Both the position numbers and the translations under genes were made by a program. Below, in pieces: positions 1 through 7,777 of a stretch of DNA of 64,000 nucleotides (positions are counted from its first letter, which is position 1; every line of letters begins with the position of its first letter). The notes below the pieces were generated by a model. It had not been told where the DNA came from. It saw only the letters and a list, made by a program, of their open reading frames with translations, and did no database searches. Source of the stretch: Treponema maltophilum ATCC 51939 (GTDB taxonomy: Bacteria; Spirochaetota; Spirochaetia; Treponematales; Treponemataceae); the NCBI RefSeq assembly GCF_000413055.1, contig NZ_KE332518.1, positions 451,490 to 515,489 on the forward strand. The letters run 5' to 3'.

Positions 1-352
1 TGTCTTTAAAAGTAATATTCGGGTGTTCGTAAAAGCACCACATAACCTTTGCCGCATCCAATGCGGAACCGCCGCCGACTGCTACAATCCAGTCCGGGCC
101 GAAGGCTTTCATTTTTTTGCCGCCTTCAAGGACGGTTTTAACCGACGGATTCGGCTCCACTCCGTCGATAATGATCGATTCGATTCCGGCTTTTTTAAGC
201 AGCTTTACCGCTTTGTCAAGAAAGCCGAATTTTTTCATGGAACTGCCGCCGGTAACGATAGCGGCCTTTTTGCCTTTTAATTTTGCCAAATGTTCCATCG
301 CTTTTTCGCCGTAGATAATCTCTCTCGGCACCGAAAAATTCATAACGCCCAT
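1..352 (-). CDS. iron-containing alcohol dehydrogenase, N-terminal part (runs off the window)
   Basis: The 117 visible residues begin MGVMNFSVPREIIYG and continue into a Rossmann-like NAD(P)-binding half with VTGGSSMKKFG and the DWIVAVGGGSALDAAK stretch, the dinucleotide-binding signature of group III (Fe-dependent) alcohol dehydrogenases. The metal-ligand C-terminal half lies outside the window, so substrate cannot be judged; butanol, 1,3-propanediol or lactaldehyde type enzymes are all possible. The start is the ATG at 352, preceded by AAGGAG with a 6-base gap. A long AT palindrome stands just upstream and may be its control site. Confidence 0.85.
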   Translation of the reverse strand, partial: MGVMNFSVPREIIYGEKAMEHLAKLKGKKAAIVTGGSSMKKFGFLDKAVKLLKKAGIESIIIDGVEPNPSVKTVLEGGKKMKAFGPDWIVAVGGGSALDAAKVMWCFYEHPNITFKD

Positions 353-374
353 TTGAATCTCCTTCGGGTGTAAT

Positions 375-410
375 TTTATATAAATAAATATATATATTTA
401 TTTATATAAA
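375..410. promoter_or_regulatory. perfect 36-base AT palindrome upstream of the alcohol dehydrogenase
   Basis: Positions 375-392 are the exact reverse complement of 393-410. It sits 22 bases upstream of the dehydrogenase start and contains only A and T. It could be an operator or part of an AT-rich promoter; no known operator consensus is recognised. Confidence 0.45.
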
Positions 411-566
411 TGAATATATACAAAAAGAAAAAATTCGTCAATACTATAATACCGTATTGTAAAAATACGGTATAAAAATCGTTGCATTTTTATAGAGCCG
501 TGCTATACTGTTAAAAGTCATGGCATTGAAACGTTTGTCATTTTTTTATCTCCTCTATATAACCTT

Positions 567-654
567 GTCGCTCCCTCACGGGAGCGTGAATTGAAACACG
601 GGGTGATTACCCCGAAAGCTGAAAGCGAAAGCAGTCGCTCCCGTACGGGAGCGT
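567..654. CRISPR. degenerate two-repeat CRISPR remnant with one 36-base spacer
   Basis: Repeat 1 (567-597, 31 bases) has the stem GTCGCTCCC / GGGAGCG and ends ATTGAAAC, the usual 3' end of type I-C-like repeats. After a 36-base spacer (598-633) a second copy starts at 634 with GTCGCTCCC and GGGAGCGT but loses the ATTGAAAC end, as terminal repeats often do. The spacer length fits type I-C. No cas gene is present in the window. Alternative: a run of small hairpins in a non-coding RNA; the spacer itself can fold (CGGGGT/ACCCCG). Confidence 0.6.
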
Positions 655-703
655 AATAGCAGTATTGCACCGATAACTATAATGCAGCTTTAAGCATTTA
701 TTC

Positions 704-1081
704 TCAAACAACGACATTCAGTTTTTTGCACAATGCGTCTTGTAAGGTCTGACTGAAATTGACTCCGGCTTTCTCCGCTTGAATATTAAGCCAAAACGGA
801 ATTGTTAAGGTTTTTTTTACTGCCTTCTCATTTACTTTAAATTCGCCACAAACAAGAGATACGAAACTGTTTTTATCGGTTTTAATTTTGTTTGCCGCCG
901 ACACCGTAGGTAAGGTATCGATCGTATAATCATCTTGCAAAAAAAGCTCCATTGTTTCAACAGCGTTTGCATACGCCTCGGATTCCGTATCGCCCTGTGT
1001 GAAACAACCGGGCAAATCGGGAAACTCTACCCAAAAACCGCCGTCTTCAGCGTGAAAAATAGCAGGATATATAACTTTCAT
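704..1081 (-). CDS. hicB: HicB-family antitoxin
   Basis: This 125-residue protein opens with the HicB fold signature MKVIYPAIFHAEDGGFWVEF, followed by PDLPGCFTQGDTESEA, where the GCFTQGDT turn is typical of the family. The C-terminal third (about residues 84-120, with TLTIPFWLNIQAEKAGVNF) resembles the ribbon-helix-helix DNA-binding domain of HicB repressors. HicB neutralises the mRNA-cleaving HicA toxin and represses the operon. The ATG at 1081 has GGAGG seven bases upstream, inside the end of the hicA remnant, whose stop overlaps it (ATGA). The antitoxin looks intact although its toxin does not. Confidence 0.85.
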   Translation of the reverse strand: MKVIYPAIFHAEDGGFWVEFPDLPGCFTQGDTESEAYANAVETMELFLQDDYTIDTLPTVSAANKIKTDKNSFVSLVCGEFKVNEKAVKKTLTIPFWLNIQAEKAGVNFSQTLQDALCKKLNVVV

Positions 1082-1257
1082 TTCTTTACCTCCAAACCGG
1101 TTTCTTTCAGAAGTGCCCCTAAAAGACCTTTCTTGACATCTTTACCGTGTACGGGAACCGAAACGGTTTTTCCGCTTTTTGTAAGTTTATGATGGCTGCC
1201 TTTTATCGATACCAACTCCCGACCGTTTTTTACAGTAAGTTTAAAAGGTTTTATTTT
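1078..1257 (-). pseudogene. hicA: hicA toxin remnant, internally deleted and without a start codon
   Basis: The open frame reads KPFKLTVKNGRELV then SIKGSHHKLTKSGKTVSV, PVHGKDVKKGLLGALLKETG and LEVKK. The GSHH motif, which carries the catalytic histidine of HicA, and the PVHG-KGLL core are present. Family members have about 12 more residues (helix 1, ending NGW) between GREL and the KGSHH strand; here they are missing. A TGA at 1260-1258 closes the frame upstream and no ATG or GTG follows before the core, leaving at best a TTG start giving about 45 residues. I infer an inactive toxin gene; an unusual short HicA cannot be excluded. Confidence 0.6.
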
Positions 1258-1267
1258 TCATGCTGCA

Positions 1268-1289
1268 ATTATAATACGTATGATACGTA
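1268..1289 (-). promoter_or_regulatory. hicAB promoter -10 with adjoining palindromic operator
   Basis: On the minus strand TATAAT (1273-1268) is followed upstream by a perfect 15-base palindrome, TACGTAT-N-ATACGTA (1275-1289), filling the space between -10 and the expected -35. HicB-type antitoxins repress their own promoter at such sites, so this is the likely HicB operator. Confidence 0.55.
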
Positions 1290-1401
1290 CTGCCGATAGT
1301 TTTATGGGATTAAATTTCTTTATACGGAAAAACGGCTTTATGCATACGGCAAATTATTACGACGCGTGTCTTCATTAAAATCGCCTTGCGGCATTCAGTC
1401 C

Positions 1402-2907
1402 TTACTCGGCGCGGATAGTCGTGTTTTTGACGACGACGTCGTGCGAAGAGCCTTCGGCAATCGATGCCTGCGATACGAGCGTTAAGCGCGCTTTTTGCTG
1501 CAATTCTTCAATACTCAAAGCGCCGCAGTTACACATCGTGTGCCGTATTTTACTTATCGTAACGTTTACGTTGTCGTGCAGACTGCCCGCATACGGAACG
1601 TAGGAATCGACGCCTTCTTCGAACGCGAGTTTTGCCCCGCCTCCGAGGTCGTAGCGCTGCCAGTTGCGCGCGCGGTTGGAACCTTCGCCCCAGTATTCTT
1701 TTACGTAGTTTCCGTTGATGATGAGTTTATTTGTGGGACTTTCGTCGAAGCGGGCAAAGTAGCGGCCGAGCATGACAAAGTCGGCTCCCATGGCGAGGGC
1801 AAGCGTTATGTGATAATCGTGGACGATCCCGCCGTCGGAGCACACGGGAATGTAAATACCGGTTTTTTTGAAATATTCGTCGCGCGCTTTGGCAACTTCA
1901 ATAACGGCGGTGGCCTGTCCGCGCCCGATGCCTTTTTGCTCGCGCGTAATGCAGATGGAACCGCCGCCTATGCCGACCTTTATAAAGTCCGCTCCGGCTT
2001 CGGCTAAAAATAAAAAGCCTTCTTTGTCGACAACGTTTCCGGCGCCCACTTTTACCTTGTCGCCGAATGAAGAATGAATATCGTGCAGGGCGCGTTTTTG
2101 CCATTCGGTAAATCCTTCCGACGAATCGAGACACATTACATCGACTCCGGCTTCGAGCAGGGCGGGAACGCGGTCCATGTAGTCGCGCGTGTTTATGCCG
2201 GCTCCGGCAATGTAGCGTCTGCGCGAATCGAGCAGTTCGAGCGGATGCTGTTCGTGCGTTGCGTAATCTTTGCGGAACACCATCGAAGTCAGGCAACCGT
2301 TTTGCGCAACAATCGGCAGGCAATTCAGTTTATGCTCCCATATAAGATCGTTCGCTTCGCTTAAGCTTATGCCTTCGCGTCCGGTAACCAAATCGGCAAG
2401 CGGCGTCATGTAATCCTTTATGAGCGCGTTCGGCGGCGTGTGCGAAATGCGGAAGTCACGCCCGGTTAAAATGCCGACGAGGCGCCCTTCGCTCGTACCG
2501 TCTTCGGTAACGGCTATGGTCGAATGTCCCGTGCGCGCGGTAAGATTGAGGGCGTCCTGCAGGGTTTGGTCGGGACGGATATTTGAATCGGAAGGAACGA
2601 AGCCCGCTTTGTGTCCTTTTACCTTTGCGACCATTTCCGCCTGCTTTTCGATGCTTTGCGACCCGTAAATAAAAGCGATGCCGCCTTCTTTTGCGAGCGC
2701 TATCGCCATTTTGTCGTCGGACACGGACTGCATGACGGCCGAAACGAGCGGAATGTTCATATGCAATTCCGGTTTTTCGCCTTTGCGGAATTTAACGACG
2801 GGAGTGCGCAAGTTGACGTTTGACGGAATACAGTTCTCGGACGAATAGCCGGGAATCAATAAATACTCGGAAAAAGTATGGGAAGTTTGTTCGTAAAAAT
2901 AAGCCAT
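1402..2907 (-). CDS. guaB: IMP dehydrogenase
   Basis: The enzyme oxidises IMP to XMP with NAD+, the committing step to GMP. The 501 residues show the full architecture: a barrel start with [19 protein letters not shown] near 50-68, a CBS pair at about 108-222 ([12 protein letters not shown]), the NAD/IMP site GAGNVV near 288-293, and the catalytic loop [20 protein letters not shown] with the active cysteine at residue 319, followed by CSDGGIVHD. The loop has GGG where many orthologues have GPG. It is monocistronic and divergent from recQ. The ATG at 2907 has no Shine-Dalgarno site but a strong promoter abutting it (leaderless). Confidence 0.95.
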   Translation of the reverse strand: MAYFYEQTSHTFSEYLLIPGYSSENCIPSNVNLRTPVVKFRKGEKPELHMNIPLVSAVMQSVSDDKMAIALAKEGGIAFIYGSQSIEKQAEMVAKVKGHKAGFVPSDSNIRPDQTLQDALNLTARTGHSTIAVTEDGTSEGRLVGILTGRDFRISHTPPNALIKDYMTPLADLVTGREGISLSEANDLIWEHKLNCLPIVAQNGCLTSMVFRKDYATHEQHPLELLDSRRRYIAGAGINTRDYMDRVPALLEAGVDVMCLDSSEGFTEWQKRALHDIHSSFGDKVKVGAGNVVDKEGFLFLAEAGADFIKVGIGGGSICITREQKGIGRGQATAVIEVAKARDEYFKKTGIYIPVCSDGGIVHDYHITLALAMGADFVMLGRYFARFDESPTNKLIINGNYVKEYWGEGSNRARNWQRYDLGGGAKLAFEEGVDSYVPYAGSLHDNVNVTISKIRHTMCNCGALSIEELQQKARLTLVSQASIAEGSSHDVVVKNTTIRAE

Positions 2908-2912
2908 ATATA

Positions 2913-2941
2913 ATTGTAAAATAAGCGCCCGTTGTTGTCAA
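2913..2941 (-). promoter_or_regulatory. guaB promoter, leaderless geometry
   Basis: Minus strand: TTGACA (2941-2936), 17-base spacer, TACAAT (2918-2913), then five bases to the ATG at 2907. Transcription should start at or within one base of the A of the ATG. Confidence 0.75.
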
Positions 2942-3013
2942 CCGTTTAACTTCGGCCTGTAAGCGGTTATTGTCATTATCATAAAGAAACCGAGAAAAGA
3001 TTATCTTGGACAG

Positions 3014-3044
3014 TTGTGTTTTTTTACCTGTCTTCTCCTATAAT
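3014..3044 (+). promoter_or_regulatory. recQ promoter, leaderless geometry
   Basis: A consensus TATAAT at 3039-3044 lies six bases before the ATG at 3051. The -35 is weak (TTGTGT at 3014-3019, 19-base spacer). No ribosome-binding site precedes the ATG. Confidence 0.55.
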
Positions 3045-3050
3045 ATTAGT

Positions 3051-4772
3051 ATGGAAACAACGAAAAACGGAAGCGGCGAAGATCGCCGTTCGGCACATTC
3101 GGCGGACGCCTTTAAAACGGACATCTGCTCCGACTTTCAAGCCGACGATCCGGTTGCCGATGCGGCGCAAAAAGTGTTCGGCATAGCCTATCTTTACCCG
3201 TGGCAGCGCATGGTTATTGCGAATATTTTGGAAAATGCCGAACAAAACGAGCGCGGCGGTCAAATCGTTCTTTTGCCGACGGGAGCGGGAAAATCCCTGT
3301 GCTTTATGGTGCCCGCCCTGCTTTTGAACGGGCCGACTCTTATTATCTATCCGCTTTTGGCGCTTATGAACGATCAGATGCGACGGCTGGAGCAGGCAAA
3401 ACTCGATGCCGTTATCTTCCGCGGCGGACAAAGCGTCGACGAACGCAAAGCATGTTTCGAAAAACTGCGCAACGGTGCCCGCTTTATTTTAGCCAATCCC
3501 GAAGTACTGCAAAACGATGCGCTGGTTCATCAGCTTGCCGAATGTTCGATCGCGCACACGGCAATCGACGAAGCCCACTGCGTGTGCGAATGGGGCGACA
3601 GCTTCCGCCCCTCATATTTGGAATTGGGGAACATCATCAAAAAACTGCAGTGCAAAACGGTAACGGCTTTTACCGCGACGGCCTCCGATCACGTGCTGAA
3701 CAGAATCGCACAAGTGCTGTTCGACGGAGATGCTCACATTGTGCGCGGAGAAACCGACCGGCCGAACATTCATTATTCGGTCGTGTGGGCGGCGGCAAAA
3801 CAAAGCGCATTGATCGAACTTGCCGCAAAAGAAAAACGGCCGGCAATCGTTTTTTGTTCGAGCAGAAGCCGTACCAAGGAAATCGCCTTTATTCTTGCCG
3901 AATTTTTTGTGCGCCGGGGCGAAACGGATACCGTGCGCTTTTATCATGCGGGATTGACGCGCGAAGAAAAATACGAAATCGAGCAATGGTTTTATCCGAA
4001 AGAATCGGCCGTACTCGTGAGTACCTGCGCATTCGGCATGGGCGTTGACAAAAAAGACATTCACACCGTTATCCATTACGATGCGCCGTCCACGGCCGAA
4101 GCCTACGTGCAGGAAGCCGGCCGTGCCGGACGCGACGGTTCGCCCGCGCGGGCGATTTTGCTGTGGTCGCCCCGCGACAGCCGAAAAGCGCTTTCGTTCG
4201 CTCCGCAAAGCCGCGAAGCGGTTCTTTCGGCTTTTGCCCAAGCATCTTCGTGCCGCAGGGCGATTTTGCTTAAAGCGCTCGGCGAAGAAAACTGCGTGTG
4301 CTCCGGCTGCGACGTATGCGAAAAAGCCTTTTCGAACCGCGCCGGCGACTGCGACCGCTTTTACGAATTTATACGAAAGCGGCGTAAACACTATGTAAAA
4401 AAAGAAGCGATAAGCGCTTTTTGCAAAAACGAAAACCGCATAAGCACTTCAAAATGGCGGACGGCCGTATGGGAAGAACGAAACGGTGCCGAAATTCTTG
4501 CCGAACTGATTGTCGGCGGCAGGGTCGATCCCAAAAAGTTTTTCCGCAGCACGGAAACTCCCTTTGCGTCTTTTAAGCGTATCGCGCAGAGTTTAAAATC
4601 GCCGCATCCGCTTGCGGCTCTTATTTCGCTTGTACCTTTTATTCGCTCGCAGGAGAGGACGAGCCGGAATCCGAAGCGGAATTTTCGTTCGATGTTTTTT
4701 CGCTTGCCGTATCTGTATGTGCGCCGGTTCCGGAAGAGGAGGAAGACGATGCCGCGCCGGACTGTACCCTGA
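3051..4772 (+). CDS. recQ: RecQ-family ATP-dependent DNA helicase
   Basis: A 3'-5' superfamily 2 helicase of recombination and repair. From the ATG at 3051 (573 residues) motifs run in order: Walker A PTGAGKS (76-82), motif Ia YPLLALMNDQM, DEAH (173-176) with the RecQ aromatic loop start HCVCEWGDSFRPSY, motif III TAFTATA, and motifs IV-VI from IVFCSSRSR through HAGLTREEK, FGMGVDKKD and QEAGRAGRDG. A cysteine cluster, C-RR followed by CVCSGCDVC, forms the zinc subdomain. There is no HRDC domain. A TTG at 3006 is in frame but lies upstream of the -10 box, so I reject it. The last 45 or so residues are arginine-rich and overlap an opposing gene, so the true C-terminus is uncertain. Confidence 0.9.
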   Translation: METTKNGSGEDRRSAHSADAFKTDICSDFQADDPVADAAQKVFGIAYLYPWQRMVIANILENAEQNERGGQIVLLPTGAGKSLCFMVPALLLNGPTLIIYPLLALMNDQMRRLEQAKLDAVIFRGGQSVDERKACFEKLRNGARFILANPEVLQNDALVHQLAECSIAHTAIDEAHCVCEWGDSFRPSYLELGNIIKKLQCKTVTAFTATASDHVLNRIAQVLFDGDAHIVRGETDRPNIHYSVVWAAAKQSALIELAAKEKRPAIVFCSSRSRTKEIAFILAEFFVRRGETDTVRFYHAGLTREEKYEIEQWFYPKESAVLVSTCAFGMGVDKKDIHTVIHYDAPSTAEAYVQEAGRAGRDGSPARAILLWSPRDSRKALSFAPQSREAVLSAFAQASSCRRAILLKALGEENCVCSGCDVCEKAFSNRAGDCDRFYEFIRKRRKHYVKKEAISAFCKNENRISTSKWRTAVWEERNGAEILAELIVGGRVDPKKFFRSTETPFASFKRIAQSLKSPHPLAALISLVPFIRSQERTSRNPKRNFRSMFFRLPYLYVRRFRKRRKTMPRRTVP

Positions 4773-4923
4773 TAAACGGTTTTTTCCGGAACGTTTTTTT
4801 CTTGCGGTAGCGGGCAACGTAAAAAACAAAGTTCACGTATAACAAAACCGCGGCGCACGCTGACACGAGCCGAAGGTCGGAGAGGACACGGAGTATAATC
4901 GAAAACAGATGTGAGAGCCCCAT
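4639..4923 (-). CDS. small membrane protein with serine-rich tail, function unknown
   Basis: The 94-residue product (MGLSHLFSIILRVLSDL...) has one hydrophobic segment (about residues 17-37), then a basic patch ARYRKKKTFRKKPF, then a low-complexity serine/glycine/glutamate tail. A single-pass anchor with a basic juxtamembrane region looks real rather than a shadow frame, whereas the opposing tail of recQ here is unusually arginine-rich. The gene overlaps recQ's 3' end by 134 bases. A GTG at 4986 would lengthen it. Neither start has an obvious ribosome-binding site, so I give it moderate confidence. Confidence 0.5.
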   Translation of the reverse strand: MGLSHLFSIILRVLSDLRLVSACAAVLLYVNFVFYVARYRKKKTFRKKPFIRVQSGAASSSSSSGTGAHTDTASEKTSNENSASDSGSSSPASE

Positions 4924-5103
4924 ATATTTTAATATCGGCACGCACAACAAAAAATGTGAGCGGGACACAAATCGCCGGACGATCACGGTTGTTTTACGGC
5001 ATGAATAAATCCGATATCATTCCTGTACAAAGCAAACGTTTCGTTTTGCCCATTCCATCTCCGAGCCGTTTTAATATAACAATCCGTTTTTGCCGACAAT
5101 ATC

Positions 5104-5132
5104 TATACAGTGCGTTCATCATGTAGTATAAT
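5104..5132 (+). promoter_or_regulatory. promoter of the flbB-fliK-flgD-flgE operon
   Basis: TATACA (5104-5109), 17-base spacer, TATAAT (5127-5132); an AGGAGG site (5144-5149) then precedes the TTG start at 5155 by five bases. The boxes look sigma-70 like rather than sigma-28 like. Confidence 0.6.
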
Positions 5133-5154
5133 TACGGCATAACAGGAGGCTGCT

Positions 5155-5787
5155 TTGGCGAGGGGAGCAAATATCGGTAAAACAATAGCGTTGTTTTTTT
5201 TGGTTCTCATTTTGATTTTGGGCGGCATGCTGTGGTTCGATTATTTGGGCGTCATCAATGCAAAAAAGGTTTTTGCGCCCGTCTACCGTTTGTTCGGCTT
5301 GCAAGTGCAAACATCCGTTACAAACGGCGAATCCGATGCGGCCCTTGCCGCCGATTTGGACGAAGACCGTCTTGCCAAACGCTTGGAAGCGCTCGATATG
5401 TATGCCGAAGAATTGAATAAACGCGAACAGGATATCGCCGCAAAAGAAGCCGAAAACACTCAAATAGCTCAAAAACTTGAAGAAATGCGCGCCGCTCTCG
5501 AAGAACGCGAAAAAACATTTAACAATGAAGTAAAAAAGTACGATGATAGAAATGTAAACATCGAACAAAATGCCAAAAACCTGGCCAGTATGCGCCCGGC
5601 AGACGCCGTGGAAATACTGAACGCGATGGAAGATCAGGACGTAATCGATACGCTGCGTAAAGTCGAACAGCTTGCGCAAGCTGCCGGCAAGATGTCGCAA
5701 GTATCGAATTGGCTGTCGCTGATGCCGCCCGAACGGGTAGCGACCCTCCAGCGCAAAATGACGAACAAACCCGTATCGATTCAATAG
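5155..5787 (+). CDS. flbB: periplasmic flagellar collar protein FlbB (MotE-like)
   Basis: FlbB forms the base of the spirochaete-specific collar around the flagellar motor and helps place the stators. The 210-residue protein has one N-terminal membrane anchor (TIALFFLVLILILGGMLWF, about residues 9-27), a long coiled coil (about 65-140, with EELNKREQDIAAKEAENTQI) and a C-terminal domain with MRPADAVEILNAMEDQDVI and LMPPERVATLQRKM, the MotE/MgtE-N-like repeats of this family. The start is TTG at 5155, chosen for the AGGAGG site. It leads the short flagellar operon. Confidence 0.88.
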   Translation: MARGANIGKTIALFFLVLILILGGMLWFDYLGVINAKKVFAPVYRLFGLQVQTSVTNGESDAALAADLDEDRLAKRLEALDMYAEELNKREQDIAAKEAENTQIAQKLEEMRAALEEREKTFNNEVKKYDDRNVNIEQNAKNLASMRPADAVEILNAMEDQDVIDTLRKVEQLAQAAGKMSQVSNWLSLMPPERVATLQRKMTNKPVSIQ

Positions 5788-5814
5788 TCCGATGTTTACA
5801 TCGGAGGTATGCCC

Positions 5815-7311
5815 ATGCAGGCATTGTATACTCATCTTGAACAGCCCTTTACGCAAGGGCCGCCAAAGGGAATTTCGGTTCAGGGATTGAACACCCTTTT
5901 TCAAGGTGAATCTTCTTTTGAAAAGCTGCTAAAACAAACGGCTTATTCACAGGATTTAAAAGCCAAGGAAGGCCCTCCTGAACAAACGAGCGTTCGCATC
6001 TTGCAAACCGAAGAGCGCTCCCGTGAAACCGCGGAACCGGCGAGCGCGCAAGACGGCAAAGCCGATTCTTCTTCCGCAGAAAAAAACGCCGTACACAATA
6101 CGGACAAAACCACGGCCGAACCTGCGGCGGAAAACGAACGGCATAGTGCCGCCGATGAAACCGAAAAGAGCGCGTTTAAAGAAAGCGCTTGCGAAGAACA
6201 CGCGGACGGCAACTCTCCGCTTCGCGCCGATCGTTCCGGAAAAACTTCGCGCTTGGGATCGGGAAAAGCCGGTGAGGCGGAGCTTACCGAAAAAGCCGCC
6301 CGCAAAACCGCACAGGTGCAAAACAAAGGCGAAGGCGGCGAAGAAGGGGAGGATGCTTTGCTTGCCGCAGCGGACGCCGCACAAACGGGCAAAACCGCCG
6401 TTTTGCGTAGCGAAAATCTTCAATTCGACGCGGACGAAAAGGCGGAAGCCGAAAGCGTGCCCGATTGGGAACATGAAGCCCTTGCCGCTTCTTTTGTCCA
6501 AGCTGCCGATACGCGCAGCTTAAAGGCGGGACGTAAAGAAGATGCCCTTTCTCAAAAAGCGCGGGAAAATCAAGAGTTTTCGGTACAAAGCGCGCAGAAT
6601 GCGCAAAACGTCAAACGCGAAGCTTATCTTAGCGAAATTCCTTCCGTTATTGTGCGCGACGAGCGCACAAAGGCGCCTCATTCGACCGAAGACAAAAAGC
6701 AAAGCTTAAGCGCTTCGATCCGCTATGACGGAAAAGGAAGCGCTCAAGCCGACCTTTTTCTTAACGTGCCCGATGCGTCGAAAGCCGGTACGGCTTTTCC
6801 CGCCGGGGTAAAAGACGGAATTCTTTCCTCGCGCGCACCGGAGCAAGCGCAAGCTCAAGTTCAAGCGCGCTTTACGTCGATGCTTTCGACGGAAATACGC
6901 GCAAATGCGGCGGATCTTGTAAAAGCCGGCTCCATTGTTTTGCGCGACGGGAACAAGGGAACAATCAATTTAACTTTGCATCCCGAAGAGCTCGGAAACG
7001 TTAAGATACGTTTGCAAATTTCCGACAATATATTGACGGGGCGCATAACGGTTGCAAGCGAAGAAGCGTACAATGCGTTTAAGTCGAATATCGCCGCGCT
7101 GACCGAAGCGTTCGCATCGAACGGATTCGACACGGCAGGCTTCGATTTAAGCTGGTCGGGACAAAACGACGGCCGGCACGACGGTAATGCCGATACGCGC
7201 AATCCCTTTGCGTTCCGCTACGACGAGCAAACGGCCTTTGCCGTCGAAGACAACGATTCGGAAGCGCTTTTCCGCTATGATGCGCGTCCCTCTGTGAACC
7301 TAATAGCCTAA
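5815..7311 (+). CDS. fliK: flagellar hook-length control protein FliK
   Basis: FliK measures hook length and switches export specificity. The 498-residue protein has a long, charged and low-complexity middle rich in Glu, Ala, Lys and Ser (about 40-330), as usual for FliK, and a conserved C-terminal domain with GNKGTINLTLHPEELGNVKI, then RITVASEEAYNAF (about 380-460), the FliK C core that contacts FlhB. The ATG at 5815 is preferred to the one at 5809 because GGAGG at 5803-5807 would be only one base from the latter. The T. pallidum homologue was called Tap1. It lies between flbB and flgD, as in other spirochaetes. Confidence 0.87.
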   Translation: MQALYTHLEQPFTQGPPKGISVQGLNTLFQGESSFEKLLKQTAYSQDLKAKEGPPEQTSVRILQTEERSRETAEPASAQDGKADSSSAEKNAVHNTDKTTAEPAAENERHSAADETEKSAFKESACEEHADGNSPLRADRSGKTSRLGSGKAGEAELTEKAARKTAQVQNKGEGGEEGEDALLAAADAAQTGKTAVLRSENLQFDADEKAEAESVPDWEHEALAASFVQAADTRSLKAGRKEDALSQKARENQEFSVQSAQNAQNVKREAYLSEIPSVIVRDERTKAPHSTEDKKQSLSASIRYDGKGSAQADLFLNVPDASKAGTAFPAGVKDGILSSRAPEQAQAQVQARFTSMLSTEIRANAADLVKAGSIVLRDGNKGTINLTLHPEELGNVKIRLQISDNILTGRITVASEEAYNAFKSNIAALTEAFASNGFDTAGFDLSWSGQNDGRHDGNADTRNPFAFRYDEQTAFAVEDNDSEALFRYDARPSVNLIA

Positions 7312-7321
7312 GGAGTCGTTT

Positions 7322-7762
7322 ATGGAAATAAACACGACAATGAGCGCAGCCGATGTCGCCAAAGTGCAAATGCAGGTCGACAGCTTTAACAAAAGCCTTG
7401 CGGTAAACGGACGTACCGCGAGTCAGCAACTGGGCAAGGATGATTTTCTTAAACTGCTTATAACGCAGCTTTCGCATCAGGATCCGCTTTCCCCTATGGA
7501 AAACACGGAATTTATTGCGCAAATGGCGCAGTTTTCGTCGCTTGAGCAAATTACGAACATGAGTGCGGGATTTAACCGCCTGTCTTCCATGCTCACCAAT
7601 TCGGAAGCGGTAAATCTTGTCGGAAAAACCGTAGACATAGCGACCGAAAACGGGCTTATTACGGGAACGGCGGAAGCCGCAACGCGCGGCGAAAATCCGC
7701 AGGTTTTTGTAAACGGAACGCCGTATACCATGGCGCAAATCGAACGCATTTATGCACAATAA
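7322..7762 (+). CDS. flgD: flagellar hook-capping protein FlgD
   Basis: FlgD caps the growing hook so FlgE subunits can assemble. At 146 residues it is a short FlgD holding the conserved N-terminal part: LGKDDFLKLLITQLSHQDPL (about 40-59), PMENTEFIAQMAQFSSLEQI, and a trimmed C-terminal region with NLVGKTVDIATENG. The larger tudor/Fn3 region of enterobacterial FlgD is absent, as in other treponemes. AAGGAG precedes the ATG. It sits directly ahead of flgE in the same operon. Confidence 0.92.
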   Translation: MEINTTMSAADVAKVQMQVDSFNKSLAVNGRTASQQLGKDDFLKLLITQLSHQDPLSPMENTEFIAQMAQFSSLEQITNMSAGFNRLSSMLTNSEAVNLVGKTVDIATENGLITGTAEAATRGENPQVFVNGTPYTMAQIERIYAQ

Positions 7763-7777
7763 AGAGGAATTACCCAT

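Noticed and set aside
1290-1401. A further gene between hicA and guaB
   Set aside because: No open frame with start signals and no hairpin of note.
1495-2007. A 170-codon plus-strand frame within guaB
   Set aside because: Antisense shadow of IMP dehydrogenase; no translation signals.
3612-4391. A 259-codon minus-strand frame within recQ
   Set aside because: Lies over the helicase core whose motifs are all intact on the other strand.
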